Assembly: GCA_025041195.1 (NCBI GenBank)
Contig: JAKCFM010000001.1
Coordinates: 2,170,001 to 2,234,000, forward strand
DNA from: Halobacteriales archaeon YIM A00013
GTDB taxonomy: Archaea > Halobacteriota > Halobacteria > Halobacteriales > Haloarculaceae
Length of the DNA stretch: 64,000 nt
Reading direction: 5' to 3'
In this document: positions 26,629-35,653 of the stretch, one piece after another
Position numbering within the stretch: position 1 is the first letter of the stretch
Layout: each line of letters opens with the position of its first letter
Translations under genes and position numbers: made by a program
Notes under the pieces: model-generated
The model's database searches: none
The model's input: only the letters and a program-made list of their open reading frames with translations
Told to the model about the DNA's origin: nothing

Positions 26629-29600
26629 ATGAGCCAGCCAGACCACTCCGCGTCCGCCGCAGAGATCACCATTCCGATCAAACGGACAGAGGCAGATACC
26701 CTAGAGGAGCGCCTGACCGAGAACGCCTACAACAACATCTTGCCCGCGCGATATCTCCGTCAGGATGCCGACGGGAATCTGACCGAATCCCAGGAGGAGC
26801 TGTTCGAGCGGATCGCGAAAAACGTCGCCCTGGCAGAAGCCGTCTTCGAGAGCCGCCGTCGCGACACGGAGATCGCAGTGACGCCGGACCAGCTCAAGCC
26901 CGACCATCCACGTCGCGATGAGCTCGCAAGCGACGTGTTCGGTGCTGGCGTGCAGATCGGCGACGATGCTGAAACGGCGCTTTCTGTCTACAACGTCAAT
27001 AAGTTCGCCTACGACACTGTCGTTCCAGAGCTTCCAGCAGAGATTCGTGAGCACGTCGAAACGACCGCCGAAACGTTCCAGGAGGAGATGGAGCGGCTTT
27101 CGTTTATTCCAAACTCGCCGACGATCATGAACGCCGGCGACGAACTGCAGCAGCTCTCCGCGTGTTTCGTCATGTCGCCCGACGACGATCTGACCGATAT
27201 TCACGAAACCGCCAAAAACGCCGCAGAAGTCTTCCAGAGCGGTGGCGGCTGTGGCTATGCGTTCTGGCAGCTCCGGCCGTACGGCGACGCAGTCGGCTCA
27301 ACCGGCGGGATCGCGTCGGGGCCGATCACGTTCATGCGAACGTACGATCAGCTGTGTGAAACGATCGCGCAGGGTGGAACCCGTCGCGGCGCACAGATGG
27401 GCGTGATGCGGGTCTCACACCCTGACGTTATCGAGTTCATCCACTCCAAAAACAAGGACGTCTCATTGGCTCACTGTCTTCGATTGAACGACCCGGACGA
27501 CTACACGTACACCTCCTTTAGCGAGGCGCTCGAAGAGGCCCGCAGCCTCATCGACGAAGATGGACGCGTCCCCAAACACCTCCGCAACGCAGTCGAGGGG
27601 CATCTCTCCAACTTCAACATCTCTGTGGGCGTCACCGACGGGTTCATGGACGCGCTGTACGCCGGCGAGGAGTTCACGTTCACGAACCCACGCACCGAAG
27701 AGCCACACATTGCAACAGCGGAAACGAAGGAGATGTACGGCCGCTACGATCTTGGCGAGTACGTCGAGGTCGGCGAAGAGCTCTCCATTCCTGCTGAACT
27801 CATCTGGGAGCGCATCATCCAGGGCGCACACGAAAACGGAGAACCCGGCGTTATCTATCTCGAACGGGTGAACAAAGAGCACTCATTCGATGTTTCCGAG
27901 CATCCAGACCATACGATTTTAGCAACAAATCCCTGCGGTGAACAGCCGTTGGAGGAGTATGAGGCCTGTAACCTCGGACATATCAATCTCTCCACGCTGG
28001 CTGCAGAGGATGCGCCGGACTGGCGTGTCTGGAACGATGAGCACGGTGCGGCGTACGACTCACAGGAAGCCGCCGTCGAGGCGTTCCTTGAGGCGTCGCT
28101 CGCCACCGAGGAGTTCGACCGGCGCATCGAGATCGGGACCCGATTCCTTGAGAACGTCGTGACGATGTCGGACTTTCCTGTCGAAGAAATCGAAGAAAAG
28201 GTCCGCGACATGCGCAAGATCGGGCTGGGGATCATGGGACTGGCCCAGCTTTACATCCAGCTCGGCGTTCGCTATGGCTCCGATGTGGGCAACGAGATTG
28301 CTCGCCAGATCATGGTCCGCATTAACCATGAATCGAAGTGGACCTCTCACGAGCTTGCTGAACAACGGGGCAGCTTCAACGACTGGGACGACTCGAAGTA
28401 CGCCAATCCGACCGCCTACGCCGACTGGTTCGAGCACCACACGGGGCTTTCGGCCGACGACTGGGAAGATGGCTTCCCGATCAGGAATCACAACACCGTC
28501 ACAATTGCGCCAACTGGCACCACCTCCATGGTGGGCAACACGACGGGTGGCTGTGAGCCGATCTACAACGTCGCCTACTACAAGAACGTCTCCGACGACG
28601 TGCAGGGTGATGAGATGCTCGTCGAGTTCGACGATTACTTCCTGCGCGTGTTAGAGGCAAACGACATCGACGTGGATGCAGTCAAAGAGGAGGCCATCGA
28701 GCAGATGGCAGCCAACGAGTTCGACGGGATTGACTCACTCACCACGGTTCCGGCTGCGATCAGCGAGCTGTTCGTCGTCACCGCTGATATCTCTGCCAAA
28801 GAGCACGCTGCCGTCCAGTGTGCGTGTCAGGCTGGCGTTGATTCCTCTATTTCGAAGACGGTGAACGCGCCACACGACTCAACGAAGGCAGACGCTCGTG
28901 AGGTGTTCGAGTACATCTACGACCACGGCGGGAAAGGCGTCACCTACTACCGCGATGGGACACGCTCGAAGCAGGTGTTGACCACACGCGCCGATAATGC
29001 TGAATTCGCCGACGAGAACGAGGCTGCAGCCGTCATCGTCGAGCAGATTCAGCAGGCGTTTGGCGACATCGAGACGTTCCTCGGAAACGAGACCGTTCAG
29101 GAGACCGAGGCGCTGAACATCGAAGAGTTGCTCAAGGGACGCACGGGCACCGCGTACGCACGCGAACGGCCACGACCCGACGTGCTCAGTGGTGTGACCC
29201 AGCGCATCGACACGGGCTACGGGAAGATGTACGTCAACATCAACGAGGACGAAAGCGGCGAACCGTTCGAGCTGTTCGCCACGATCGGTAACTCCGGTGG
29301 CTTTACCGCCTCATTCACCGAGGGCCTGGCAAAAACGATCAGCTATGCGCTCCGCTCCGGTGTGGATCCGTATGAGATCGCCGAGGATCTGCAGGGGATT
29401 CGCAGTCCGAAAGTCGCCTGGGATAAAGGCGAGCAGATCAACTCCATTCCGGATGCAATCGGTGTGGCGATGCGTCGCTATCTCGACAACGAGATCGATA
29501 AGCCGTATCCACAACAGCAGCCACTGACGGAGGTGGCCGAGGCGAGCGACGAGGATGGCCACTCAGACACGCAATCTCTGATCGATGCGGGAGAGAGCCC

Positions 29601-29685
29601 GGAGTGTCCGGACTGTGGTTCGATGTCGCTGTATTTCAGCGAAGGGTGTAAAACCTGTGAGAGCTGTGGCTGGTCGGAGTGCTGA
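26629..29685 (+). CDS. nrdJ: Adenosylcobalamin-dependent ribonucleoside-diphosphate reductase (class II)
   Basis: Makes deoxyribonucleotides, with a thiyl radical generated from adenosylcobalamin, so it works with or without oxygen. The 1018-residue protein has an N-terminal helical part and a 10-stranded barrel beginning around N-S-P-T-I-M-N-A-G and L-S-A-C-F-V-M (first redox Cys). The finger loop carries the radical Cys and Glu in N-P-C-G-E-Q-P-L-E-E-Y-E-A-C-N-L-G. Next come A-P-T-G-T-T-S and C-A-C-Q-A-G-V-D. A C-terminal domain of about 150 residues resembles the TSCPD type and ends in a zinc ribbon, C-P-D-C-G ... C-K-T-C-E-S-C-G-W-S-E-C. No inteins are visible. A 37-residue zinc protein gene follows 43 bases later. 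Confidence 0.96.
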   Translation: MSQPDHSASAAEITIPIKRTEADTLEERLTENAYNNILPARYLRQDADGNLTESQEELFERIAKNVALAEAVFESRRRDTEIAVTPDQLKPDHPRRDELASDVFGAGVQIGDDAETALSVYNVNKFAYDTVVPELPAEIREHVETTAETFQEEMERLSFIPNSPTIMNAGDELQQLSACFVMSPDDDLTDIHETAKNAAEVFQSGGGCGYAFWQLRPYGDAVGSTGGIASGPITFMRTYDQLCETIAQGGTRRGAQMGVMRVSHPDVIEFIHSKNKDVSLAHCLRLNDPDDYTYTSFSEALEEARSLIDEDGRVPKHLRNAVEGHLSNFNISVGVTDGFMDALYAGEEFTFTNPRTEEPHIATAETKEMYGRYDLGEYVEVGEELSIPAELIWERIIQGAHENGEPGVIYLERVNKEHSFDVSEHPDHTILATNPCGEQPLEEYEACNLGHINLSTLAAEDAPDWRVWNDEHGAAYDSQEAAVEAFLEASLATEEFDRRIEIGTRFLENVVTMSDFPVEEIEEKVRDMRKIGLGIMGLAQLYIQLGVRYGSDVGNEIARQIMVRINHESKWTSHELAEQRGSFNDWDDSKYANPTAYADWFEHHTGLSADDWEDGFPIRNHNTVTIAPTGTTSMVGNTTGGCEPIYNVAYYKNVSDDVQGDEMLVEFDDYFLRVLEANDIDVDAVKEEAIEQMAANEFDGIDSLTTVPAAISELFVVTADISAKEHAAVQCACQAGVDSSISKTVNAPHDSTKADAREVFEYIYDHGGKGVTYYRDGTRSKQVLTTRADNAEFADENEAAAVIVEQIQQAFGDIETFLGNETVQETEALNIEELLKGRTGTAYARERPRPDVLSGVTQRIDTGYGKMYVNINEDESGEPFELFATIGNSGGFTASFTEGLAKTISYALRSGVDPYEIAEDLQGIRSPKVAWDKGEQINSIPDAIGVAMRRYLDNEIDKPYPQQQPLTEVAEASDEDGHSDTQSLIDAGESPECPDCGSMSLYFSEGCKTCESCGWSEC

Positions 29686-29728
29686 TTCGACCGCAACCGT
29701 TTGAACGACACGGGTAGTACACACTCAC

Positions 29729-29842
29729 ATGCCGGCTGGCCGACCCTGTCCACGCTGTGAACGACCGATGGCCCACCGCCACTGCAAATACGTCTGTCCA
29801 GCGCACGGCGTGATATACGACTGTTCAGACACGTTCTGGTAA
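29729..29842 (+). CDS. 37-residue zinc-finger microprotein
   Basis: A complete small frame with six Cys and three His in 37 residues: R-P-C-P-R-C-E near the start, H-R-H-C-K-Y-V-C-P-A-H-G in the middle and Y-D-C-S-D-T-F-W at the end. The pairs C-x-x-C and C-x(3)-C-x-x-H are enough for one or two zinc sites. Haloarchaea are known to express many such double-CxxC or CxxC/CxxH microproteins. It lies just after nrdJ on the same strand and ends two bases from the stop of the convergent tetR gene. Its function is unknown. Confidence 0.65.
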   Translation: MPAGRPCPRCERPMAHRHCKYVCPAHGVIYDCSDTFW

Positions 29843-29844
29843 GC

Positions 29845-30438
29845 TTACGCGAGCAACTGACTGTCGAGATACGCATCGAGCGCATCTCTGAGCGCTCCGA
29901 GCGACCGATCACTTCGGGAAACGCGATCGACACGTCCGCCGCGAATGAGTGCGACGAGCAATCTGGCACTCTCGTTTGAATCAACCGCACGGAACGTCTC
30001 CTGCTCGATTCCTGTTTCGATATAGCCCGCGATAGTTTCTCTGAGTAGCGTGTCGATCCGATCGAACTGCTCGCGAAACGACTCGTGGTGTGGCGCCTGC
30101 GCACGGAGTTCGAGAAGCACCACATGGAACTCGTGCTCCGATTCGTCAAGTTCACGAGGGAGTACCCGATCGAAAAATGCCCTGAGCTGTGCCTCTGCGT
30201 CCTGTTCGTCCACCACAGACACGTCAGCCGCAAATTCCTCAATCACATACCCCAGAAAGGCACTCAACAGCGCATCCTTATCGTCATAATGATAGTATAA
30301 CGATGATTTGCTCATTGGTAGTTCGTTGGCGATTTTCGCCATCGATAGCGCGGCGTAGCCGTGTTCGCACAGCGCTGTGTACGTAGCCGCCATGATCTCT
30401 GATTGAGGGTCATCCGAAGAACCACCTGGAAACGACAT
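29845..30438 (-). CDS. TetR/AcrR family transcriptional regulator
   Basis: A 197-residue repressor-type protein. The N-terminal helix-turn-helix has A-L-S-M-A-K-I-A-N-E-L-P-M-S-K-S-S-L-Y-Y-H-Y, followed by D-K-D-A-L-L. The C-terminal ligand domain is helical and acidic. The start M-S-F-P-G-G (30438) is chosen over the longer frame to 30510. It is divergent from the DUF5830-like gene, separated by about 117 bases, so self-regulation and control of that neighbour are possible. The ligand is unknown. Confidence 0.85.
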   Translation of the reverse strand: MSFPGGSSDDPQSEIMAATYTALCEHGYAALSMAKIANELPMSKSSLYYHYDDKDALLSAFLGYVIEEFAADVSVVDEQDAEAQLRAFFDRVLPRELDESEHEFHVVLLELRAQAPHHESFREQFDRIDTLLRETIAGYIETGIEQETFRAVDSNESARLLVALIRGGRVDRVSRSDRSLGALRDALDAYLDSQLLA

Positions 30439-30555
30439 GATATCGGTCGAATGGGATGTCACAAAGAAGTAGGTTCCGGCTTGCATCCAGCCGGGATCGG
30501 ACGCTCGCACGAATCAATCACCACATATTTTGTTCAACCGTCGACAATCACGGGT

Positions 30556-30912
30556 GTGACCGAGGATCCAGTGGAACTGGGAGTGCAGTTGCTGGCCCGG
30601 CTAGAGCACGCAGAGCTCTCACTGGCCGGGCTCATCGACCGGCTTGAGATGATCACCACCCATCCTGCCACCACCAGGGCGATCCTCGACACCGCAGAAA
30701 CCAGGGGGATCATCGAACGCGACGGCGACACGGTACGGCCAACGAGCGGGCAGTTTCTCTCGTTCGAGAGCGATGTGATCACCAAAACGGGTGAGTTCGA
30801 CTGTCGCCGGTGTGGAACGACGATCTCGACGGGCTATTTCATGCAGTTGCCTGCCGGCGAACACGGACCCTTTGGTTCGACGTGCATCCGGAAGGTGACG
30901 GGCCGCGACTGA
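30556..30912 (+). CDS. DUF5830-like protein with zinc motif
   Basis: A 118-residue haloarchaeal protein beginning at GTG (V-T-E-D-P-V-E-L-G). The first 60 residues are helical and look like a compact winged helix (A-E-L-S-L-A-G-L-I-D-R-L ... A-I-L-D-T-A-E-T-R-G-I-I-E-R). The second half is a beta domain with F-D-C-R-R-C-G-T-T-I and a single later Cys in G-S-T-C-I-R-K, a likely zinc site. The pattern, including the conserved V-R-P-T-S-G and G-P-F-G-S ends, matches what is called DUF5830. A nucleic-acid-binding role is possible. Confidence 0.75.
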   Translation: MTEDPVELGVQLLARLEHAELSLAGLIDRLEMITTHPATTRAILDTAETRGIIERDGDTVRPTSGQFLSFESDVITKTGEFDCRRCGTTISTGYFMQLPAGEHGPFGSTCIRKVTGRD

Positions 30913-30963
30913 GTACATCGAATTGAGAAGGTTAAAGTCTACCAGGGGGTAAGGGATGACTGC

Positions 30964-31099
30964 GCCCGGGTGGCTTAGCTGGACATAGCGCCGCACTCAT
31001 AGGGTAACACCGTGCGGTACCACCGCCTCCCTGGGGTTGCCGTCGCAACCCCATACCTGGGACATGCGGAGATCGTGGGTTCGGAGCCCACCCCGGGCA
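30964..31099 (+). tRNA. tRNA-Met (elongator, CAU) with a 62-nt intron
   Basis: The acceptor stem is 7 bp (30964-30970 pairs with 31092-31098, discriminator A). A D arm follows, then the anticodon stem ccgca/tgcgg, anticodon CAT at 30998-31000 and a T arm with stem gtggg/cccac (T loop ttcggag, with G at the usually A 58 position). An intron of about 62 bases (about 31002-31063) interrupts the anticodon loop after position 37. It contains a 7-bp hairpin ggggttg/caacccc and flanking sequence that could form the bulge-helix-bulge cut by the archaeal splicing endonuclease. Haloarchaea characteristically carry an intron in the elongator tRNA-Met. CCA is not encoded. Boundaries may shift by one base. 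Confidence 0.92.
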
Positions 31100-31191
31100 T
31101 TCACTCTTCATTCGTTTGTGAGCTGTTCTCATACGTAACGTCATTAGCGGGGATCACAACCAATTTACCAGAAAGCATATTCAGTCCATAT

Positions 31192-32253
31192 ATGAGCGCT
31201 TTCTTTACGTCTCATCGGTCACGAATGGGTCGGACTCGAAAAGGTCTAGCCATTGTGACGATGTATTTTATGGCGGCCATGGCCTGGGCAGTCAGACGTA
31301 GTTGGCGAGTTACCCAGGGTCAAACCCCACCCGCCTCTGATTTCATACTCGTCTGGCAGCCGATTGCAGAGCGGGTGATCGCCGGTGCGCCGTTGTACAG
31401 TTCGGGAGTTGCTGATAATAAGCCGCCACTATTTTTTGCAATTGATATCCTTACCGCAATGTCAGGATATCACACTGTAGTGTTTATTCTGCTCACTGGA
31501 ATCGTAAACGGACTGATTGCCGTCGTCCTCTGGCGAATTGGCCGACAGTACGACAGTGAGTTCGCCGGTGTGCTCGCTGGTGTGTTATATCTCGCGTGTA
31601 TGCCGCTGTTCGAGGGACAGTACATTCAGGCTGGATCGTACACGGTGTTGTTCGTCTTGCTCGCGATCCAGACTGACCGTGCCCTGTGGAGTGGTGTCTG
31701 GATCGCCATTTCGGGGTTGATATACCAGTATTCAGTGATTCTGGTGCCGGTCGTATTCGGCTACCAGTATCTTCGTGACAGTCGTGCGCCAGTCAAGCGA
31801 GGAGGTTTCTATATTGCAGGTGGACTCTTCACCGTTGTCGTTGTGTTCCTCGGTGTTGCTCTCGTTTACTCACCCAGAAGTGCACTACTTGGACTCCACT
31901 GGAGCTTCGGGCTCCCCACAGGTGTTACCAGCGAGCCAGTGAAAACCTGGACCACCAGTCCCGACACGTATGCCAGTGGCCTCTGGATTCTCACCAATCA
32001 AGCCGAATGGACGAACGGAATCAAACACGCCGGGAAGTTGCTCATTCCGCTGCTGATTCCAGCGGCCTTTGCGATTCGAAGCCAGCTGGGACAGCTCACT
32101 GAGGACTCACTTTCCACGCTGGCTCTGGTGTTTGCCCTCGTTTCGTGCGTTCCGTTTTTCATTCGATCGTATCTCGATTATATGATTCTCTCGCTCCCGT
32201 TTTTCTGTCTTCTCGCCAGTGAAGGTGTGCAGTCAGTGATACGATCGCGCTGA
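31192..32253 (+). CDS. Multi-span membrane protein, possible glycosyltransferase of the PMT/GT-C type
   Basis: A 353-residue protein with about nine hydrophobic helices. An acidic loop after the first helix (about residue 50, S-D-F) and the later L-Y-S-S-G-V-A-D-N-K-P-P-L-F-F segment match the loop pattern of lipid-linked sugar transferases of the GT-C fold (A-P-L-Y ... D-N-K-P-P). Such enzymes use polyprenyl-phosphate sugars. The gene stands alone, next to a tRNA gene. The start is ATG 31192, with a second Met at 31225. The substrate is unknown and the GT-C call is moderately supported. Confidence 0.65.
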   Translation: MSAFFTSHRSRMGRTRKGLAIVTMYFMAAMAWAVRRSWRVTQGQTPPASDFILVWQPIAERVIAGAPLYSSGVADNKPPLFFAIDILTAMSGYHTVVFILLTGIVNGLIAVVLWRIGRQYDSEFAGVLAGVLYLACMPLFEGQYIQAGSYTVLFVLLAIQTDRALWSGVWIAISGLIYQYSVILVPVVFGYQYLRDSRAPVKRGGFYIAGGLFTVVVVFLGVALVYSPRSALLGLHWSFGLPTGVTSEPVKTWTTSPDTYASGLWILTNQAEWTNGIKHAGKLLIPLLIPAAFAIRSQLGQLTEDSLSTLALVFALVSCVPFFIRSYLDYMILSLPFFCLLASEGVQSVIRSR

Positions 32254-32306
32254 GCGCCCAGTGTGATCGGCTGGCTGGACCTGCGACGGGAAGCGTCGAA
32301 TAGCTG

Positions 32307-32720
32307 CTACCCATTTCGCCAGACACAGAGATAGCTGATCGGTAGCAACGCAACGATGATACCAGGAGTGTAGAGTACCTGTGTGAACGGATCCGGCGGA
32401 AGGAGCATCACACCAACGGGCAGTGCCGTCACTGGTGGCAGTCCAAGCGTCCCGAGCAACCGCTCGCGTCGTGATGGTGGCTGGTTTCGCGGGCCAAGTC
32501 GATGGCGGAGGAGAAGATAGACGAATCCAAACGGAGCGAGCGTGAAAAACACCGATCCCCAGCGGTCAGGATGCGCGCGACCACGGGCGGCCACGTCATG
32601 GGAGACCCAGCGCGAGACACAGACGCTACCGCAGACGACGACGAGGACCACGACGACGAAGACGAACTGAACGCCAAGGGGCCAACTGATAGATGTTTCC
32701 ATGGATGATAGGTACTGCAT
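32307..32720 (-). CDS. Hypothetical membrane protein
   Basis: A 137-residue protein with three hydrophobic segments (about 17-40, 56-72 and 98-135), an Arg-rich loop after the second (L-R-H-R-L-G-P-R-N) and a short polar end. No family recognised. Starts at 32720 (M-Q-Y-L) and 32702 (M-E-T-S) are both possible. It converges with the upstream membrane protein gene. Confidence 0.5.
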   Translation of the reverse strand: MQYLSSMETSISWPLGVQFVFVVVVLVVVCGSVCVSRWVSHDVAARGRAHPDRWGSVFFTLAPFGFVYLLLRHRLGPRNQPPSRRERLLGTLGLPPVTALPVGVMLLPPDPFTQVLYTPGIIVALLPISYLCVWRNG

Positions 32721-33105
32721 GCTGGCGGAAATACGTCCCTCCTGCTCATGCGCTACTGGTTGCGGTTCAGGTGCGACTACAGTTTCACCAGCAACTCCGT
32801 GTCGATCGACCCGCACACGAAGTGGGGGGTGATCAACGTATCACCCTGTTGTTCTCGCCGATGGGCTTTTGACTGTAGCTGTCAAACAGGAACATGGTCT
32901 CTGGCCAGTGATTGGAGACCAACCGATGGGTACTACCGACCCGTCGTGTACATTCTTGGATAGCGGTGCTGGCCGAACAAACGGCCGGCCAGTGTCGTTC
33001 TGCCACCGACTACGCCGCAGTGTCGGGTCTCAAACCGTCGCGAGTATAGGAACAGCCTCGAATCCGAGGCCAAACGGTTACCCGTTCGTCCCCGCCCGAT
33101 AGCCC
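32721..33105. other. 385-base intergenic region without a supportable gene
   Basis: A plus-strand frame from 32869 to 33102 stays open but its composition does not look like a haloarchaeal protein. The inverted stretch ggccgaacaaacggcc at about 32970-32985 could form a short hairpin. The remainder would contain the promoters of the two flanking, divergently transcribed genes. Confidence 0.3.
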
Positions 33106-34200
33106 ATGCAGATAACGAACGTCACCCAGTATCACCTCGAACACGCTATGGACGAGCCCTTTCACCCAACGTGGATTCCGTCGTATCCACAGTCAATCCA
33201 CGAGTGTGAGCTGTTCGAGATAGAAACGGACGAGGGGATCACCGGCTATGCGGCGAGTCCGAGTTTTGCGGGTGGCCTCGACTACGAAGCCCCGCTCTCG
33301 TACTTTTTGCTGGGCGAGGATCCGCACAACATCACCGGCATCCGCAAGAAACTCGAGTCCATTGGGCTGATCGGGCCACGCAGTTGGCACGTCGAGCACG
33401 CGCTGTGGGATATCATCGGAAAGGATGCCGGAAAGCCGGTGTACGAGTTGCTCGGTGGAGCGCATGCCGAGATTCCAGTGTACGCATCGACGGGCCAAGT
33501 GATGGATGCAGACGAGCGAATCGACTACATCGAGCGGCGAATAGCCGAGGGGTTTGAGGCCGTGAAACTCCGGATCACCGATCCCGAACAGACGGATATC
33601 GTCCGGGAGATTCGCGAGGCGTTTCCCGAGCTGACACTGATGGTCGATGCGAACAAGGGGTGGGCCGTGCGCGTGATGGACGACGAAACAGCCTGGAGCT
33701 ACAGCGAGGCACTGGCCGTGGCTCGCGATCTCGAATCGATCGGCGGCGTTGCGTGGCTCGAAGAGCCACTCGATCGCCACGATTTCGATGGCTATGTTCG
33801 ATTGCGCGAGGCGACTGACATCGCGATTGCCGGCGGAGAGTTCGATGATGGCGTCTGGCAGCTCCACGAAGCGCTTGAGCGCGGGGCGTACGACATCATC
33901 CAGCCCGATGCGGCACTGGCAACAGGGATTGAGGGGGGCAAGGAGATTGCTGCACACGCGGCCCAGAACGGCGTCGAATTCGTCCCTCACACCTGGACGA
34001 ACGGGCTCGGCTTCGTTGCGAATCTCCATCTCGTGTGTGCCGTTGGCGGACGTTGGTGTGAGTACTCTATCGAACCGCCCTGGACGCCAGCCGTCCGCGA
34101 TTTCATGCTCACCGAGCCGCTCACACAGGAGGGTGGGACGATTGCCCCACCCAGTGAGCCAGGCCTTGGCGTCGAAATCGACCCAGCCATCCTCGACTGA
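33106..34200 (+). CDS. Mandelate racemase / muconate lactonizing enzyme family protein (enolase superfamily)
   Basis: A 364-residue enzyme. The enolase N-terminal capping domain is at about 1-125 and the barrel follows. The first acid/base residue is Lys in V-K-L-R (K154). Metal ligands appear as Asp in M-V-D-A-N-K-G-W (D181), Glu in W-L-E-E-P-L and Glu in A-G-G-E-F-D. The His in V-P-H-T-W-T-N-G near 300 with an upstream Asp (Q-P-D-A) makes it a mandelate racemase-type member. These enzymes abstract a proton alpha to a carboxylate; haloarchaeal members often act as sugar-acid dehydratases, but no sugar genes are near. The substrate is left open. It lies 39 bases before sufS, which seems coincidental. 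Confidence 0.88.
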   Translation: MQITNVTQYHLEHAMDEPFHPTWIPSYPQSIHECELFEIETDEGITGYAASPSFAGGLDYEAPLSYFLLGEDPHNITGIRKKLESIGLIGPRSWHVEHALWDIIGKDAGKPVYELLGGAHAEIPVYASTGQVMDADERIDYIERRIAEGFEAVKLRITDPEQTDIVREIREAFPELTLMVDANKGWAVRVMDDETAWSYSEALAVARDLESIGGVAWLEEPLDRHDFDGYVRLREATDIAIAGGEFDDGVWQLHEALERGAYDIIQPDAALATGIEGGKEIAAHAAQNGVEFVPHTWTNGLGFVANLHLVCAVGGRWCEYSIEPPWTPAVRDFMLTEPLTQEGGTIAPPSEPGLGVEIDPAILD

Positions 34201-34239
34201 CCGAAGCAGTGTTTTGTCTGGGGGACTTTCGTTCAGGTA

Positions 34240-35484
34240 ATGAAAGCGAGCACCACCGAGTCGCTGGATATTGCGGCCATCCGGTCGGACTTTCCGATTC
34301 TCCAGCGGGAGGTCAATGAGACGCCGCTCGTGTATCTCGACAACGCTGCGACGAGTCAGACGCCCGAGCCGGTCGTCGAGACGATCGCAGACTACTACCG
34401 CCACACAAATTCCAACGTCGAGCGCGGGATTCATCAGCTGAGTCAAGAGGCTTCGATTGCCTACGAAGAGGCCCACGACCGCGTCGCCGAGTTCATCGGC
34501 GCGACTGGCGGCCGCGAGGAGGTCATCTTCACGAAAAACACCACGGAGTCGATCAACATCGTCGCCGCCGCCTGGGGACTCGAAGCGCTCGGTCCTGGTG
34601 ATGAGATCGTGACCACGCAGATGGAACACCACTCCTCGCTCGTCACCTTTCAGCAGCTGGCCGAGCGGACGGGGGCGACGATCAAATTCGTCGAGATCGA
34701 CGATGAGGGCTATCTGGACATGGACCACGCACGTGAGTGCATCACCGACGACACGAAACTCGTCTCCGTGGTCCACGCCTCGAACACGCTCGGAACGATC
34801 AATCCGGTTGCAGAGATCTCCGAGATCGCCCACAACCACGGCGCGCTCGTGCTCGTTGACGGCGCACAGTCCGCACCACACCAGCCAATCGATGTGGAAG
34901 CGATCGATGCGGACTTCTTTGCCTTTTCCGGGCACAAGATGTGTGGGCCGACGGGGATCGGCGTGCTGTATGGCAAGCGCGAACTCCTCGAATCGATGCA
35001 GCCGTACCTCTACGGTGGCGGAATGGTCCGCAAAGTGACTTACGAGGAGACCACTTTCGAGGAGCTCCCATGGAAGTTCGAAGCAGGAACGCCCGTGATC
35101 GCACAGGGAATCGCGCTGGCCAAGGCGTGTGACTATCTCGATGCAATCGGCATGGATCGCATCGAGGCCCACGGCCAGGAGCTTGCAGCGTACGCCCACG
35201 ACCGACTCTCCTCGTTCGACGACATCGAGATCTACGGCCCGCCGGCCGACGATCGCGCTGGGCTCGTTTCGTTTAACGTTGATGGTGTTCACGCGCACGA
35301 TCTATCATCGATCGTCAACGATCACGGCGTGGCAATTCGTGCTGGTGATCACTGTACGCAGCCGCTGCACGACACGCTCGGGATTGCGGCCTCCGCGCGT
35401 GCATCGTTCTACCTCTATAACACGCGTGAAGAGGTCGACGTCCTGATCGAGGCGATCGACGACGCCAGACAGCTGTTTGCGTGA
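34240..35484 (+). CDS. sufS: Cysteine desulfurase SufS
   Basis: A 414-residue PLP enzyme that removes sulfur from cysteine and passes it as persulfide to a scaffold for Fe-S assembly. Seen: V-Y-L-D-N-A-A-T-S-Q near the start, the T-T-E-S-I-N-I segment, Q-M-E-H-H-S for PLP contacts, the D-G-A-Q-S motif, the PLP lysine in F-S-G-H-K-M-C-G-P-T-G and the active Cys in R-A-G-D-H-C-T-Q-P. The last segment is of the group II SufS type. The usual partner sufU lies 3.8 kb downstream on the same strand, with three surface-protein genes between them. Confidence 0.96.
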   Translation: MKASTTESLDIAAIRSDFPILQREVNETPLVYLDNAATSQTPEPVVETIADYYRHTNSNVERGIHQLSQEASIAYEEAHDRVAEFIGATGGREEVIFTKNTTESINIVAAAWGLEALGPGDEIVTTQMEHHSSLVTFQQLAERTGATIKFVEIDDEGYLDMDHARECITDDTKLVSVVHASNTLGTINPVAEISEIAHNHGALVLVDGAQSAPHQPIDVEAIDADFFAFSGHKMCGPTGIGVLYGKRELLESMQPYLYGGGMVRKVTYEETTFEELPWKFEAGTPVIAQGIALAKACDYLDAIGMDRIEAHGQELAAYAHDRLSSFDDIEIYGPPADDRAGLVSFNVDGVHAHDLSSIVNDHGVAIRAGDHCTQPLHDTLGIAASARASFYLYNTREEVDVLIEAIDDARQLFA

Positions 35485-35608
35485 GTAGTGAACGACGACG
35501 ATACATCAGCCCGAAACGTCGGGTAACTCGTTCTGTGGCAGGGGGCGTTCTCGAATAAAACGGAAAGCAGTCTGAATTGAGCCTCGAAGATGGGGCGAAA
35601 TAGAATGA

Positions 35609-35643
35609 ATGCAGAATAGTCTTCTAATAGAACAGAGTCATAG
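35609..35643 (+). promoter_or_regulatory. Promoter-proximal 35-bp element, copy A
   Basis: This 35-base stretch lies 11 bases before the ATG of the first PGF-CTERM gene. It is identical at 34 of 35 positions to 38048-38082, in front of the third gene. It contains an AT-rich ctaatag box about 25 bases before the start, which fits a core promoter. A looser version (cagaat-nn-tc-nnn-taatag) is at 36780-36798, before the second gene. The three genes are likely expressed under the same control. Confidence 0.7.
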
Positions 35644-35653
35644 AAAATAATTA

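Noticed and set aside
33193-35298. 701-codon open frame on the minus strand
   Set aside because: It lies entirely antisense to the enolase-superfamily gene and sufS, both of which show full family motifs. Long antisense frames are common in GC-rich haloarchaeal genes.
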